The notes under the pieces were generated by a model. It was not told the DNA's origin, did no database searches, and saw only the letters and a program-made list of their open reading frames with translations. 64,000 bases of DNA from Hanleya hanleyi (taxonomy: Eukaryota > Mollusca > Polyplacophora > Lepidopleurida > Hanleyidae): NCBI GenBank assembly GCA_036873755.1, contig JAVTVY010017525.1, forward strand, positions 1 through 64,000, in the 5' to 3' direction. This document shows, piece after piece, positions 34,195 to 44,211 of the stretch (the stretch's first letter is position 1; every line of letters begins with the position of its first letter). A program made the position numbers and the translations under genes.

Positions 34195-34905
34195 CGATTG
34201 TACAATACAGAACATATATTGTATAATACAGGACATATATGGTACAATACAGGACAGATATGGTATAATACAGCACAGATTTGGTATAATACAGGACATA
34301 TACCGTATAATACAGGACAGATTTGGTATAATACAGAACATATATTGTATAATACAGCACAGATTTGGTATAATACAGGACAGATACTGTATAATACAGC
34401 ACAGATGTGGTATAATACAGAACATATATTGTATAATACAGGACAAATATGGTACAAAACAGGACAGATTTGGTATAATACAGGACATATATGATACAAT
34501 ACAGGACAGATACTGTATAATACAGGACAGATTTGGTATGATACAGAACATATATTGCAGAATACTGGACAGATATTGTATAATACAGGACAGATATTGT
34601 ATAATACAGCACAGATATGGTATAACACAGGACAGATATTGTATAATACAGCACAGATTTGGTATAATACAGCACAGATTTGGTATAATACAGGACAGAT
34701 ACTGTATAATACAGGGCATATTTGGTATAATACAGGACATATATGGTATAATGGAGAACAAATATGGTACAATACAGGACAGATTTGGTATAATACAGGA
34801 CAGATATTGTATAACATAGGACAGGTATGGTATAATACAGGACATATATGGTATAATGCAGGACAGATGTGGTATAACACAACACAGATGTGGTATAATG
34901 TGTGA
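34195..34905. repeat. 21-bp tandem array, right copy
   Basis: About 34 units of the inverse motif ATATGGTATAATACAGGACAG; shorter than the left array. Frames of 249-279 codons crossing it are artefacts. Confidence 0.92.
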
Positions 34906-36700
34906 CAGATATGGATGGTCCATCTCTACACCAAATACCTTCCTTCACTGCCCCAAAATGCCCACTTTCGCTACTACTCGTACTGATGACGTCATCGATG
35001 ACGTCACAGGTGACGTGGGCAGCCCTCAAATCGGGCTCTACACCCCGAGAGCTACAAGATGATACCTCCCACGACGCATTCGGACCAAGGATGGTCCCTC
35101 TCTACCCCAAATATCATCCTTCAGTGCCCTAAAATGCCCACTTTCGCTACTACTCGTACTGATGACGTCACCGGTGACGTCACAGGTGACGTGGGCAGCC
35201 CTCAAATCGGGGTCTACACCCCGAGAGCTACAAGATGACACCTTCCAGGACGCATTCGGACCAAGGATGGTCCATCTCGACCCCAAATACCTTCCCGCAC
35301 TGCCCCAAAATGGCCACTTTACTTACTACAACCAACTGCGCATGCGCAGATTGACGCGACTTGCATTTAAAAACACGCCATTCTGACTACCCCACACAAG
35401 CTTCACTTTGACACCTTCCACGACCCATTCGGACCCATAGCGGTCCATCTCTACCCCAAACACACACCCACATACCCCCCCCCCAAATGCCCGCTTTCTA
35501 TACTACGGCCAGACTGCGCATGCGCAGACTATTTAAAACGGACGAACCATTAGACCAGTCGGATGCTCCTCCACGAGAGCTTCAAAATAAGACCTCATAC
35601 GACATCATAGGATCATTAGGGGCTCACCTAGACCCCAAAACGTCCACCCCGTATGGGCCTATACCCCCATAGCCATGCAGTATTGGGCTATGGGCCTACC
35701 CAGGCCTCGGTGAACTTTTCCAAAAATTTCACCGTTTCGCTCCGGGACCCTTCCCATCGTGTTCTAAATGACGAGACGTGAAAAACAAATTCAAACAGCC
35801 CATATCACAATGAACGTGTGTGAATTTCCAAGGTTGAACCTATACCCCCATATAGCCAGTACGGGACTATATGGGCTATATGGTACTTTTCCAAAAATTT
35901 CACCGTTGCGCTCCGAGACCCTTCCCATCGTGTTCTAAATGACTAGACGTGAAAAACAAATCCAAGCAACCCATATCACAATGAACGTGTGTGAATTTCC
36001 AAGGTTGAACCTATACCCCCCATAGCCAGCCTATAGGCCTATATACAGACCTCGGTGACTTTTCCCAAAAATTTCACCGATTCGCTCCGGGACCCTTCCC
36101 ATTGTCATTTTCTTGGCGAGACGAGAAAAATGCGACCCCACAAGCCATAGTAAAGCCCACGAAAAAAAAATTGACCATCCCCATACCCCATACAGGCATT
36201 TCCCCTTTGTATTGTATAATACAGACCCCTATTGTAGGGGTAAAGTCCACGTTCCGCTTTTTATAGTTTCGGGGGAAAATCCTAATTTTACATGCACCCA
36301 CCCCATTGACTTGATAGGCAGGTCCCAGTAAGCCCGGGGACCGATATTAGCCCTTTTGGCTAGGGTTAAAAGGGGTTTTCCCCTATTTTAGGGGTAAAGT
36401 CCGTTTTCCGCTTTTTATATTTTCGGGAAAAAATCCTAATTTTACATGCACCCACCCCATTGACTTGATAGGCAGGTCCCAATAAGCCCGGGGACCGATA
36501 TTAGCCCTTTTGGCTAGAGTTGATAGGGGTTTTCCCCTATTTTAGGGGTAAAGTCCGTGTTCCGCTTTTCATAGTTTCGGGAAAATTGTTTACATGCACC
36601 CACCCATGACTGGATGCCCCTTCACGAATGCTTCACTTTGATACCTCACTCGACCCAATCGGACCATGCAGCGTATTTCAAGTCTGGGGACTACTTTTTC

Positions 36701-36754
36701 TCCGCGGAAGCTTTTTCCCGCGACCGCATCACCACCAGACCGCATCACCGCGGA
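36701..36754. repeat. Subterminal CCGCGG hairpin, B right
   Basis: Inverse of 18278-18332, TCCGCGGAAGC to CACCGCGGA. Confidence 0.7.
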
Positions 36755-36935
36755 GGAATACACACGCAGCTGGTGGGGCCCCCTGGCGCCCCAGGCGCCC
36801 CAGAGGTAAAAGGCGATGGGGCGTCCCCTATACCTTTAACCTGGAAACAGCGCCCCCTGGTGGAACTCCCCGTCATCTCCCCAAGAGTTATCTCCCCCGG
36901 CAAAATAATAACGGATTTCACCTCTCCCTACTACT

Positions 36936-36941
36936 CATGTG
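36936..36941. repeat. Right target-site duplication of element B (CATGTG)
   Basis: Exact repeat of 18100-18105, directly after CCCTACTACT. Confidence 0.85.
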
Positions 36942-36954
36942 ACTGAGTCAAACC

Positions 36955-37065
36955 CCTGTGGTGTAGCAACAGGAACGAAACTTGGCTGGGGGTGCTTAGT
37001 TGATTCGTCGTGATATGACAGAAATATTGTTGGAAACGACGTTAAATCCTATTCACTATCCAGGA
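36955..37065 (+). repeat. SINE-like repeat, copy 1
   Basis: GTAGCAACAGGAACGAAACT, GGTGCTTAGTTGATTCGTCG, GAAATATTGTTGGAAACGAC and GTTAAATCCTATTCACTA. It matches 38770-38870 and a repeat type common in gastropod genomes (from memory). Confidence 0.55.
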
Positions 37066-38200
37066 GTACGGAATATCTGGTACATAGGACAGCTTTTTGA
37101 TGAGAACTTGTAAATTGTAAACTTTCATCGGCGCGTTTGTATCGCTTTATTATATGATATTACATAATGATGAGCCTATCTGGTACAGATATTTCGTAAA
37201 GTACGCGTCAGTGTGCGTCAACAGTCATGAACTTCCTCGAGTTGCTCAATATATTACTGAGATATTCTTTTGTATCTGAGAAAGGGAAAATGGAGCATGC
37301 GCACTGTTAGAGAGCGAGCGGATGTCACGGATGACTGCTTCCAACAGATTGATGTCGAACGTGTTATATGTCCGCTGTAATCACGAACACCTGTGGCCCC
37401 GAGGGCGTAATCGATGTATTTTAGCTATTTCTCCTCAATTAGAGTACGGTACGCTTTTACTTCACCGAATTAATATGTATGTACAGGCAGTGATTATAAT
37501 TGCTGATATGGGCCTACTACTGATTTGAGGCGATCTGTAGTAAATTGAAGCGATATGCTAGAGGTGGGAAAAATTGATCGACGTCTGTCGAGTAAAAAGC
37601 AACCATAGAAGTCCACAGGAAAGCTTCTCTCGGCACCTCACATTCAGACCCGAGAATGCGGTGTATTCTCGGACGTAGCCTTAGTATCTCAGCTGCGCTT
37701 TTATTGCAGATGTTCATGTGGAGACTATGAAGTATCCACACGGCACCAAGTACCGGCTTAAGCCGAATTAGATACGCTATAGACTAGTCATACCTGCTCA
37801 TATTTTCGGTATGTAGATGGATCCTGACCGTGCGACAATTTTGCACAGCTAGAAAAGTTGATTGCCTATCATCTGTTAAAGTCAGTTCATCACAAAAATG
37901 GTGGCACTCAATGAATGCAGATATTATGTCATCACCATGGTTCTAACTCATCACCTCGTATTTGTCATCACTGTTTTGTTGTCATCACTGTTTTGATGAT
38001 GGTTATCTCCCCTTTCGAGATGTGAGTAATCAGCATTGAAGTGTATAACAGGAAAGCCGTCAATCTCGAGTTCGGCTATTTCCGTATTGGCGCAACTAAG
38101 CAGCTAGAGAGTTCTGGGGCTAGACTGGAAAGCCGTGGCATATTCCTCCTGGACGAACCATACCAGTATTCTTTAAAACATCAGAGATTCCGGTGCACAC
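37066..38200. other. MARVEL-gene intron without recognised genes
   Basis: Unique-looking sequence. The frames at 37322-37528 and 37517-37741 have no recognisable domain. Confidence 0.45.
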
Positions 38201-39380
38201 GAGTACCAGAAATACACATTTGGTGTACCGGTACGTACCGCTATGCTGTAAAATGCACATATGTGTGTATTTTTGCAACAATAATGTGTACCAGTATATC
38301 TGCGATCCGTTACATGAAAGCCATGGGATATATCTATACTGATACCGGTAAACATGAGTAACAGAAATACACATTTAGTGTCAATCTAGGTAAACCAAGA
38401 TGATATATCGGGGGTATTCCGTGATATGATATCTGAGTTTACTGAGATTGAGTTGTGTAGCCTACCGGTACGTACTGGTATGCTCTAAAATGCAAATTTA
38501 TGTGTATTTCCACAATAATGTGTACGGCATCTCTGCCACAAGTCGCGGGTGGTTGGTGGGTGTCCGGTGGGCATGGGTTCCCGTTGCTTCAATATATTTT
38601 GCTGAGAAGCAACAGAAACTTGATAATGTGATGTCTAGCACTGTAATATGACTTGTCTTTATTGCACCATGTAAGTGTCCTGTCCGTGTCTTGTGTCCTG
38701 TCATCCGTGTTTTATAGGGTGGATAGAGGGTGTCTGGTTCCATGCTACTTCAAAGATTTCTTCTTTGAAGTAGCAGGAACGCAACTGGGCTGGGTGGTGT
38801 TTTGTTGGCTCGTCGCGATATAGCTGAAATATTGTTGAAAGCGACGTTAAATTCTATTCCTCACTCACTCTGCCACAAGTCGCATAAACTCCATGGAATA
38901 CAGAGATATTGGTACACATTATTGTGGCAAAAATAGACGCATACATTTACGTGTACCTTTAGAGCATAACGGTACGCACTGGTACACCAAATGTGTATTT
39001 CTGGTACACATATTTCCAACACAATGATGAGTAACTTTGGTACACGTCCATTTATATTTACACTGTTGCTACAATTGTGTATCGCCGATGGCATTCTTGT
39101 CATAATATACACATCAATTTGCATTATTATCACAATAATGTGTGTTCTGATTTACAATGATGTGTATGTGCATTTTACCCTACATAATTTTGTGTTTCTG
39201 TCATACACATCGATTTCTCAGACAATGATGTGTATCTCTGATATTTACATTCTTAACACAGATATTGTGTATCTCTGGTACAAATCGATGTGTATTTTAT
39301 TTTTGCCCCAAATAATGTGTATCTCTTGTATACTTCGATGTGTATTTGCAGTTTTGCCAATACACATTCATTTTCGAGCA
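38200..39380. repeat. Degenerate AATGTGTATYTCTGGTAC repeat region
   Basis: Short phrases such as ACAATAATGTGTAC, TACACATTATTGTGG, GTGTATTTCTGGTACACAT and CGGTACGTACTGGTATGC recur in both orientations. Copies at 38455-38535 and 38870-39010 are inverted relative to one another. It looks like a decayed foldback or tandem repeat. Confidence 0.55.
38770..38870 (+). repeat. SINE-like repeat, copy 2, with CACT tail
   Basis: ACGCAACTGGGCTGGGTGG, GTTGGCTCGTCGCGATATAG, GAAATATTGTTGAAAGCGAC, GTTAAATTCTATTCCTCACT. The tail runs into CACTCACT, as is usual for this repeat. Confidence 0.6.
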
Positions 39381-39908
39381 GTAATAGCTGGTGATGCAAG
39401 TTACAGCAGGTGAAAAATGAAAAAGCCTCTACTCCATACAACCCGTTGCCATATTTATGGCTAAAATTTATATGTGTATGAATGGTCTCTGCATGTCATT
39501 CCCCACATTCCCCAGTGTGAGAGAGCTGCACGCACCTGAGGCGTTCGCCTTTCTGTCATTTGTTTACATCTACAGATAACGCACTAACTGTGATCCGGTT
39601 CTGCAGGCCCTATATAGCCTCGACTTGGATCCCTTCCAGCTATTCTATTATTCGCTAAATCTTCTGAAATTAAGCTTTACATTTTGCTGCCGGAATTGAT
39701 ATCATTAATATATACAATTCTGGTTTGTTTACTTTTCAAATTTCATTTCACGTACTGCTTTTTTTTAAATTATCCCTCAATTATAGACATGTTAACAAAA
39801 GTGTTCGTGTCTCTTTCAAAATTCACAAGTGTCTTTAATTATACATGTATAAAAGCAAAATTAGGTATATTAAACTGGAGAGAGCTAGTTATACATGTAC
39901 ACACTTAC

Positions 39909-39986
39909 CGCTTCTACAATTTTCAGGATTCCCGGTACGGTGGTAGCATAGTTCGTGGTAGTGATCGTCCCTGTTGTATCCGCCAT
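39909..39986 (-). CDS. MARVEL-domain membrane protein (plasmolipin/CMTM-like), first coding exon
   Basis: On the minus strand an ATG (39986-39984) opens 26 codons reading MADTTGTITTTNYATTVPGI, then LKIVEA. GTAAGTGT (donor from 39908) follows directly, in phase 0. A Thr-rich cytosolic tail followed by the start of helix 1 (GILKIVEA) is typical of MARVEL proteins. The exon at 11676-11843 continues the helix (VVCLAAFICSV) in the same phase. Upstream on the minus strand (39987 onward) is presumably 5' untranslated sequence. The plus-strand frame over this region is a shadow. Joining of the two exons is inferred from phase and sequence continuity, not from a transcript. Confidence 0.8.
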
Positions 39987-39989
39987 GAT

Positions 39990-41329
39990 TGTAGCTTGGA
40001 GTGGTGCTCTTCAAAATCTAAAAGGACAAACGCCTCGAACTATAAAGCAGGTCAGCCTAATAAAGCGTCTGACCAAGAAAACGTCTCCAGGCCAGATTAT
40101 GTATTTTCAATCTTCCTGTGTGAAAATAAACTGCGAAATCCAAAATAGCAATATCATCTGATGCTTTGATAATGTAGGCCAGCTCTTCCGCAAACGCCTT
40201 TATCGATCTAGGATTTTTACCTGCAAATACCTGTGAATGTTATATCCAGAGAGGCCGCGCCTTTTGCACAATCCAGATACGGGTACGCTAATGTCGCCAG
40301 CTAGTATTCGATACGCTTTACTCTTTGTGGGTAACGCCACAACCGTTACGCCTCGCTGCTATTTGGCCTGCAGTCGTCTATATGTTTTAATTTTATCAAT
40401 CTGTAGTATACATGGGCCTAACAGTGTACCTTTTGACACAGGAGTCCTGCTACTCTAGTGTACACATTGTCAATCGTGTCTATTGTGAAGTGATTTAAAG
40501 CAGACCTGTTTCGGCACAGGCATACCGACCTATATAATGGTTAAACACTATAACGGGACTGCTGGAAACAGGTGTTTGCTTAGTGATTTTAAGCTTCAAC
40601 TCATATTAATTACGATATATGTTACGATATACTAGGAGCATTCTCGCGGCATTCTACTCTACGTTATAGCTGGATAAGTCTACGCTCTATTGAACTGGTG
40701 AGTTTAACATCTGCTCGAACCTAGTCAAATCGAATTTCTATAGAGAATAGCCTGGGACTGTTTGCCCCGGTTTACGAATAGTGGCATGGTAAACTCCTTC
40801 TCTCGAAGTTATTTTCATCTCGATGTCGGTAGCATATCTAAATGTCGATAGCCGAAAAGACGGGATTTGTTTTGACAGCCGGCATCATCTTCTCTGCCCT
40901 TAATGGTTATTTCTCGTTGACGCATTCGATTGGCGCGCCTCCAGAGGAATAAAGGCAAGTGTGTTTCTGATTGGCTGAACCAGAGTACAGGTATTAAAAG
41001 GGTTCGGGTAAATATATGGCGATATTTAATCGGACACGTACGTATGTCATGTAAATGTATTATTCAATAATAAATTGCATGTGTTGGCATATGAAAAAAA
41101 TCTACTCCATGGAAAATTGTCACTTCTTTATTATTAGCATAGAATTCTGATGTTTTAATCTCTATTTGTCCCACGGTTGGATTTCTGTTGGTCATTTGGT
41201 ATTAATTTGAAACTATAAAGCTAGCATTCTTCACTACCGGCATCCACAGTTCAACAAGTTAGGAGATTGCGTCAACCTGTAACCATCTCGGTCATCTATA
41301 CGCGGTAAGACTGACCATGGGTTCGTGTG
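39990..41329. other. Upstream flank of the MARVEL gene
   Basis: On the minus strand this would hold the 5' untranslated region and promoter. CCAATC motifs occur on minus near 40930 and 40970, but I cannot place a start site. No other gene is recognised. Element C begins about 1.34 kb upstream of the ATG. Confidence 0.35.
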
Positions 41330-41480
41330 AGTAGTATAGTAAGCGCAAATTCCTTATTATTTAAGGGCAGAACAATTATTTTGTTTGAACAATTTTTCCG
41401 AATGACTAAAAAATACCTCCGAATACACGAGACATCCAATTTTTGCAGGTCAAAAATAGTTCTTTGACCTTTGTATTCCT

Positions 41481-41525
41481 CTGCGGTGATGCGGTCTGGT
41501 GGTGATGCGGTCTGCCTCCGCGGAC
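41481..41525. repeat. Subterminal CCGCGG hairpin, C left (degenerate)
   Basis: TCTGCGGTGATGCGGTCTGG to CCTCCGCGGA; shortened version of the shared segment. Confidence 0.6.
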
Positions 41526-41721
41526 AGAAAGTAGTCCCATGGGTTGACTTAAATAGACGTTTTGTGACCTAGGTGGGTCCCTAGTGGACCGATTGGGTCG
41601 AGTGAGGTATCAAAGTGAAGCATTTGTCAAGGGGCATCTGATGGGCTGGGTGTGGGGTTGAAATATCGGCATTCTGCGCATGCGCGGTGGCCAAAGGGTA
41701 TGAAAATAGACGTTTTGGAGC

Positions 41722-41733
41722 TAGGGGAGCCAC
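41722..41733. repeat. Left 12-bp target duplication of the LINE insertion
   Basis: TAGGGGAGCCAC here is repeated exactly at 47815-47826. Sibling copies of the element show the uninterrupted site (CTAGGGGAGCCACTAATGG, for example near 47968). Confidence 0.88.
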
Positions 41734-41735
41734 AA

Positions 41736-42707
41736 GTTGACACAAGTATTCACGACTACCTCACAAAGAAGGACAACCCAGACTTTATAAGAGCCACCAC
41801 CCTTGAATATATCAACCAAAACTGGAAAAATTACTTAAAAATCTATACAGACGGATCGAAAAACACAAGTAATAACACAGGATCAGCTTTTGTTATACCT
41901 GAGCTCAACATACAAAATGGTTTCAAACTTCCAGACAATATGTCTGTATACACTAGTGAACTGATTGCTATAATTAAGGCTCTCGAATGGATCATCGAGC
42001 ACAAACCAATCCGTGCGGTGATACTCAGTGACTCCCTTAGTGGACTCACATCCATCAAAAATTCTATATCTGACAGTAGACCTGATCTCATACACAAAAT
42101 AGAATGTATATGTACACAAATACACAACGAGGGTATAGACGCCATTTTAGCATGGGTCCCCGCGCATGTCAACATCAGAGGTAACGAAGCAGCCGACAAA
42201 ACTGCCAAAGACAGTCTTGCTAAAACTACACACGATGTGCCAATAGGATTAGGATATAAAGAACTCAACACTATCATTAGACGCAAAATAGATAGCAAGT
42301 GGCAAAAGGAATGGAACGAAGAAGAACGTGGACGGTGGTTACATAAGATCCTTGATGGAGAGAAAAGACAAGCCCAGGGATTCCAGTTAGACAATAAACG
42401 TGATGACAGCATAATCACCAGATTAGGACTAGGCAAAACCGGACTTAAATCACATCTGTCCATGCTTCTGAAAAACACCTCACCACTCTGTATCGCATGC
42501 AACAATGTAGAAGAAACAATAGAACACGTGCTACTTGAATGCCCAATCCACAACCAACAACGTGTGGCACTTAGAAACGAATTAAAAAAATTCAACACTC
42601 CCTTAACATTACCAGCGATATTAAACCCTAAGCTTCCCATTAGAAATCAGGCATTCAAGTCCTTAATAAATTTCATCAAAACTGCTGGCTACTATTCCAT
42701 TATATAA
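41736..42707 (+). pseudogene. C-terminal part of a LINE polyprotein: RNase H and CCHC-like knuckle
   Basis: About 324 codons open to a TAA at 42705. RNase H motifs are intact in order: YTDGS, TSELIAI (Glu), LSDSLSG (Asp), then AWVPAHVNIRGNEAADKTAK with the last acidic residue. Near the end, CIACNNVEETIEHVLLEC gives a C-x2-C-x8-H-x4-C knuckle, as found after the RNase H of I-type LINEs. RNase H1-type domains remove the RNA strand during target-primed reverse transcription. The frame upstream (41652-41735) is element C sequence, so the fusion start is accidental. It has no polymerase and cannot act alone. Confidence 0.82.
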
Positions 42708-42840
42708 CACTTCCCTGTGCATGCGCACTCAACTTTTTTTTTTTTTCTTTTTTTTTTTTCACATAACTAGTGGTACACCAATTACTATGCCACAATGTGA
42801 TAGAGGCCAAATAATTCTTTCGACCTAAACTGAGGGTATG

Positions 42841-43200
42841 GTTGCAGCGGAGTTACCTTGATACTGAGGGCCGTGTGCACCATAGCCATACAAAACATTA
42901 TGGCCATAATAAACTATCCATATATACCTTCGGCCAAAATGCCACCGGCACATTTAGAAATAAAATAGACATGGCAACAACGGAGTTACCTTGATACTGA
43001 GGGCCGTCTGTTCCACTGTCATACAAAACAAACGATGGCCAAATCTAATTGAATGCATTGCAACAATAGCACGGCCAAAACGCACATGGCGAGCAGTATT
43101 CGGCATAAAATACAGGAAATGGTGATGGCGGAGTTACCTTGATACTGAGGGCCGTCTATCTCATTGTCCTTCAAATACTTTATGGCCATCAAACGATAAT
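42841..43200 (+). repeat. Threefold repeat in the LINE 3' untranslated region
   Basis: CGGAGTTACCTTGATACTGA followed by GGGCCGT occurs near 42849, 42981 and 43129 (steps of 133 and 148 bp). Each copy is followed by a degenerate block with CATACAAAACA and a TATGGCCAT-like phrase. Confidence 0.75.
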
Positions 43201-43324
43201 GTATACGGAAATAATACCAAAACTAAACCCAACGAGAATAAGGGAATGGAAACCACCAATCAGTTCCATAAAACAGTCAAACCCACTTTGTTTTCCTCAG
43301 AATCACTGCTTAATTCTGCAGAGA

Positions 43325-43350
43325 GTATATATATATATATATATAAATAT
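43325..43350. repeat. TA microsatellite
   Basis: GTATATATATATATATATAA. Probable 5' border area of the inner CR1-like LINE. Confidence 0.8.
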
Positions 43351-43514
43351 ATCTGTCTGTTCTCTATCTAATCTCTAATATTAATAGGGATGTAAAGCAC
43401 AAAACAAAATAACTCATGCAATTCCGCTCAGAACACATTACCGCATAGTTATCTTTATATCTGACAAAGAACGCAAAGGCTACAGAATATCTTATTATAT
43501 CTTTCAGGAAAACC

Positions 43515-44096
43515 ATGATGAAAGTAATTATCGCAGCAAGCAGTTACATTCATAGACTGGAGAGCAGTATCATCCAAAATTCCATACCGGACGCTCGGCT
43601 CGTTTTTCGCACTGGCCAGGACATTCGGTTTTTTGGCATTGGGGGGGCCAGAGTCCGGACTTTAAGAAAATCCGAAACACTAGAAAATCTCCTTTTGGAG
43701 ACAAAGCCCGACCTGCTTATCCTCCATATTGGGGGAAATGATGCGGATTCCTTCAGGAGCGCATCTGCAATTTATCATGATATCATGGATTACGTGGATG
43801 TGCTCAAAACAAAATTCCAAATTCCGAGGATCTTCGTAAGTCAACTCGTCTTTCATCGGGTAACTCGGCACATTTCGGTCAATTTATATAATACCAAAAT
43901 TCAAAACATCAATAACCTACTAAAAACAAATAATAAGGCCACTTTTTGGAGACACAGAGGCCTGATCCGACCTCAAAAGGAAATTTTACTAAAAGATGGA
44001 GTACATCTCAACCATTTAGGCCAGATACTGTTCTACCGGTCTATGAAGCGGGCCCTTGGAGTAGCTGTAACTCAACATCATCAACAACCGAACTGA
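43515..44096 (+). CDS. SGNH/GDSL-esterase-like ORF1 of a CR1-type LINE
   Basis: 193 residues from ATGATG (43515; the second ATG at 43518 is also possible). The blocks fit an SGNH hydrolase: IIAASSYIHRLE near the start (the Ser in place of the usual GDS), LLILHIGGNDAD (Gly and Asn of blocks II/III), and LLKDGVHLNHLGQILFYRSM (Asp and His of block V). The Asp of the GDS motif is not seen, so catalysis is uncertain. Esterase domains occur in ORF1 of many CR1 LINEs, where they are thought to help RNA or membrane handling. The frame is intact although ORF2 is broken. Confidence 0.7.
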   Translation: MMKVIIAASSYIHRLESSIIQNSIPDARLVFRTGQDIRFFGIGGARVRTLRKSETLENLLLETKPDLLILHIGGNDADSFRSASAIYHDIMDYVDVLKTKFQIPRIFVSQLVFHRVTRHISVNLYNTKIQNINNLLKTNNKATFWRHRGLIRPQKEILLKDGVHLNHLGQILFYRSMKRALGVAVTQHHQQPN

Positions 44097-44211
44097 TCGC
44101 CAACTACATCTCCGACCACCGACCGCCGACCACCGACCTGACCACAGACCACCGACCAATAGGACCAAGACCCTTCAAACTCCAAAAGAACCACCCTGAC
44201 CTGGCCATTTC

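Larger units (their letters stand above)
18106..36935. mobile_element. Element B: 18.8-kb Polinton-like element with very long inverted repeats
   Basis: The ends AGTAGTAGGGAGAGGTGAAA (18106) and its exact inverse (ending 36935) are flanked by a perfect 6-bp direct repeat CATGTG. Size, AG start, 6-bp duplication and kilobase inverted repeats are the published hallmarks of Polintons/Mavericks. The order is: left arm (18106-21327), zinc-finger palindrome (21328-25740), 132-bp satellite (25850-28830), 40-bp satellite (28850-31790), spacer with a small ORF, inverted 132-bp satellite (32950-34040), right arm (34091-36935). No integrase, polymerase, ATPase, protease or capsid gene is seen, so it is probably non-autonomous. 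It sits inside the long intron of the MARVEL gene. Confidence 0.82.
34091..36935. repeat. Right long inverted repeat of element B
   Basis: Inverse of 18106-21327 with the same order of sub-repeats. The 154-bp units (36230-36600), 177-bp units (35690-36110), CRE units (34920-35300) and NRF-1 sites (35336, 35517) all have left-arm partners. Confidence 0.85.

Noticed and set aside
34071..35029. Frames of 249-279 codons on the minus strand
   Set aside because: Mirror 21-bp array of element B, same artefact.
39684..40148. 154-codon plus-strand frame
   Set aside because: Antisense to the MARVEL first exon; the minus strand has the start, phase and donor site.
41843..42640. 265-codon minus-strand frame
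   Set aside because: Antisense shadow of the RNase H coding region.
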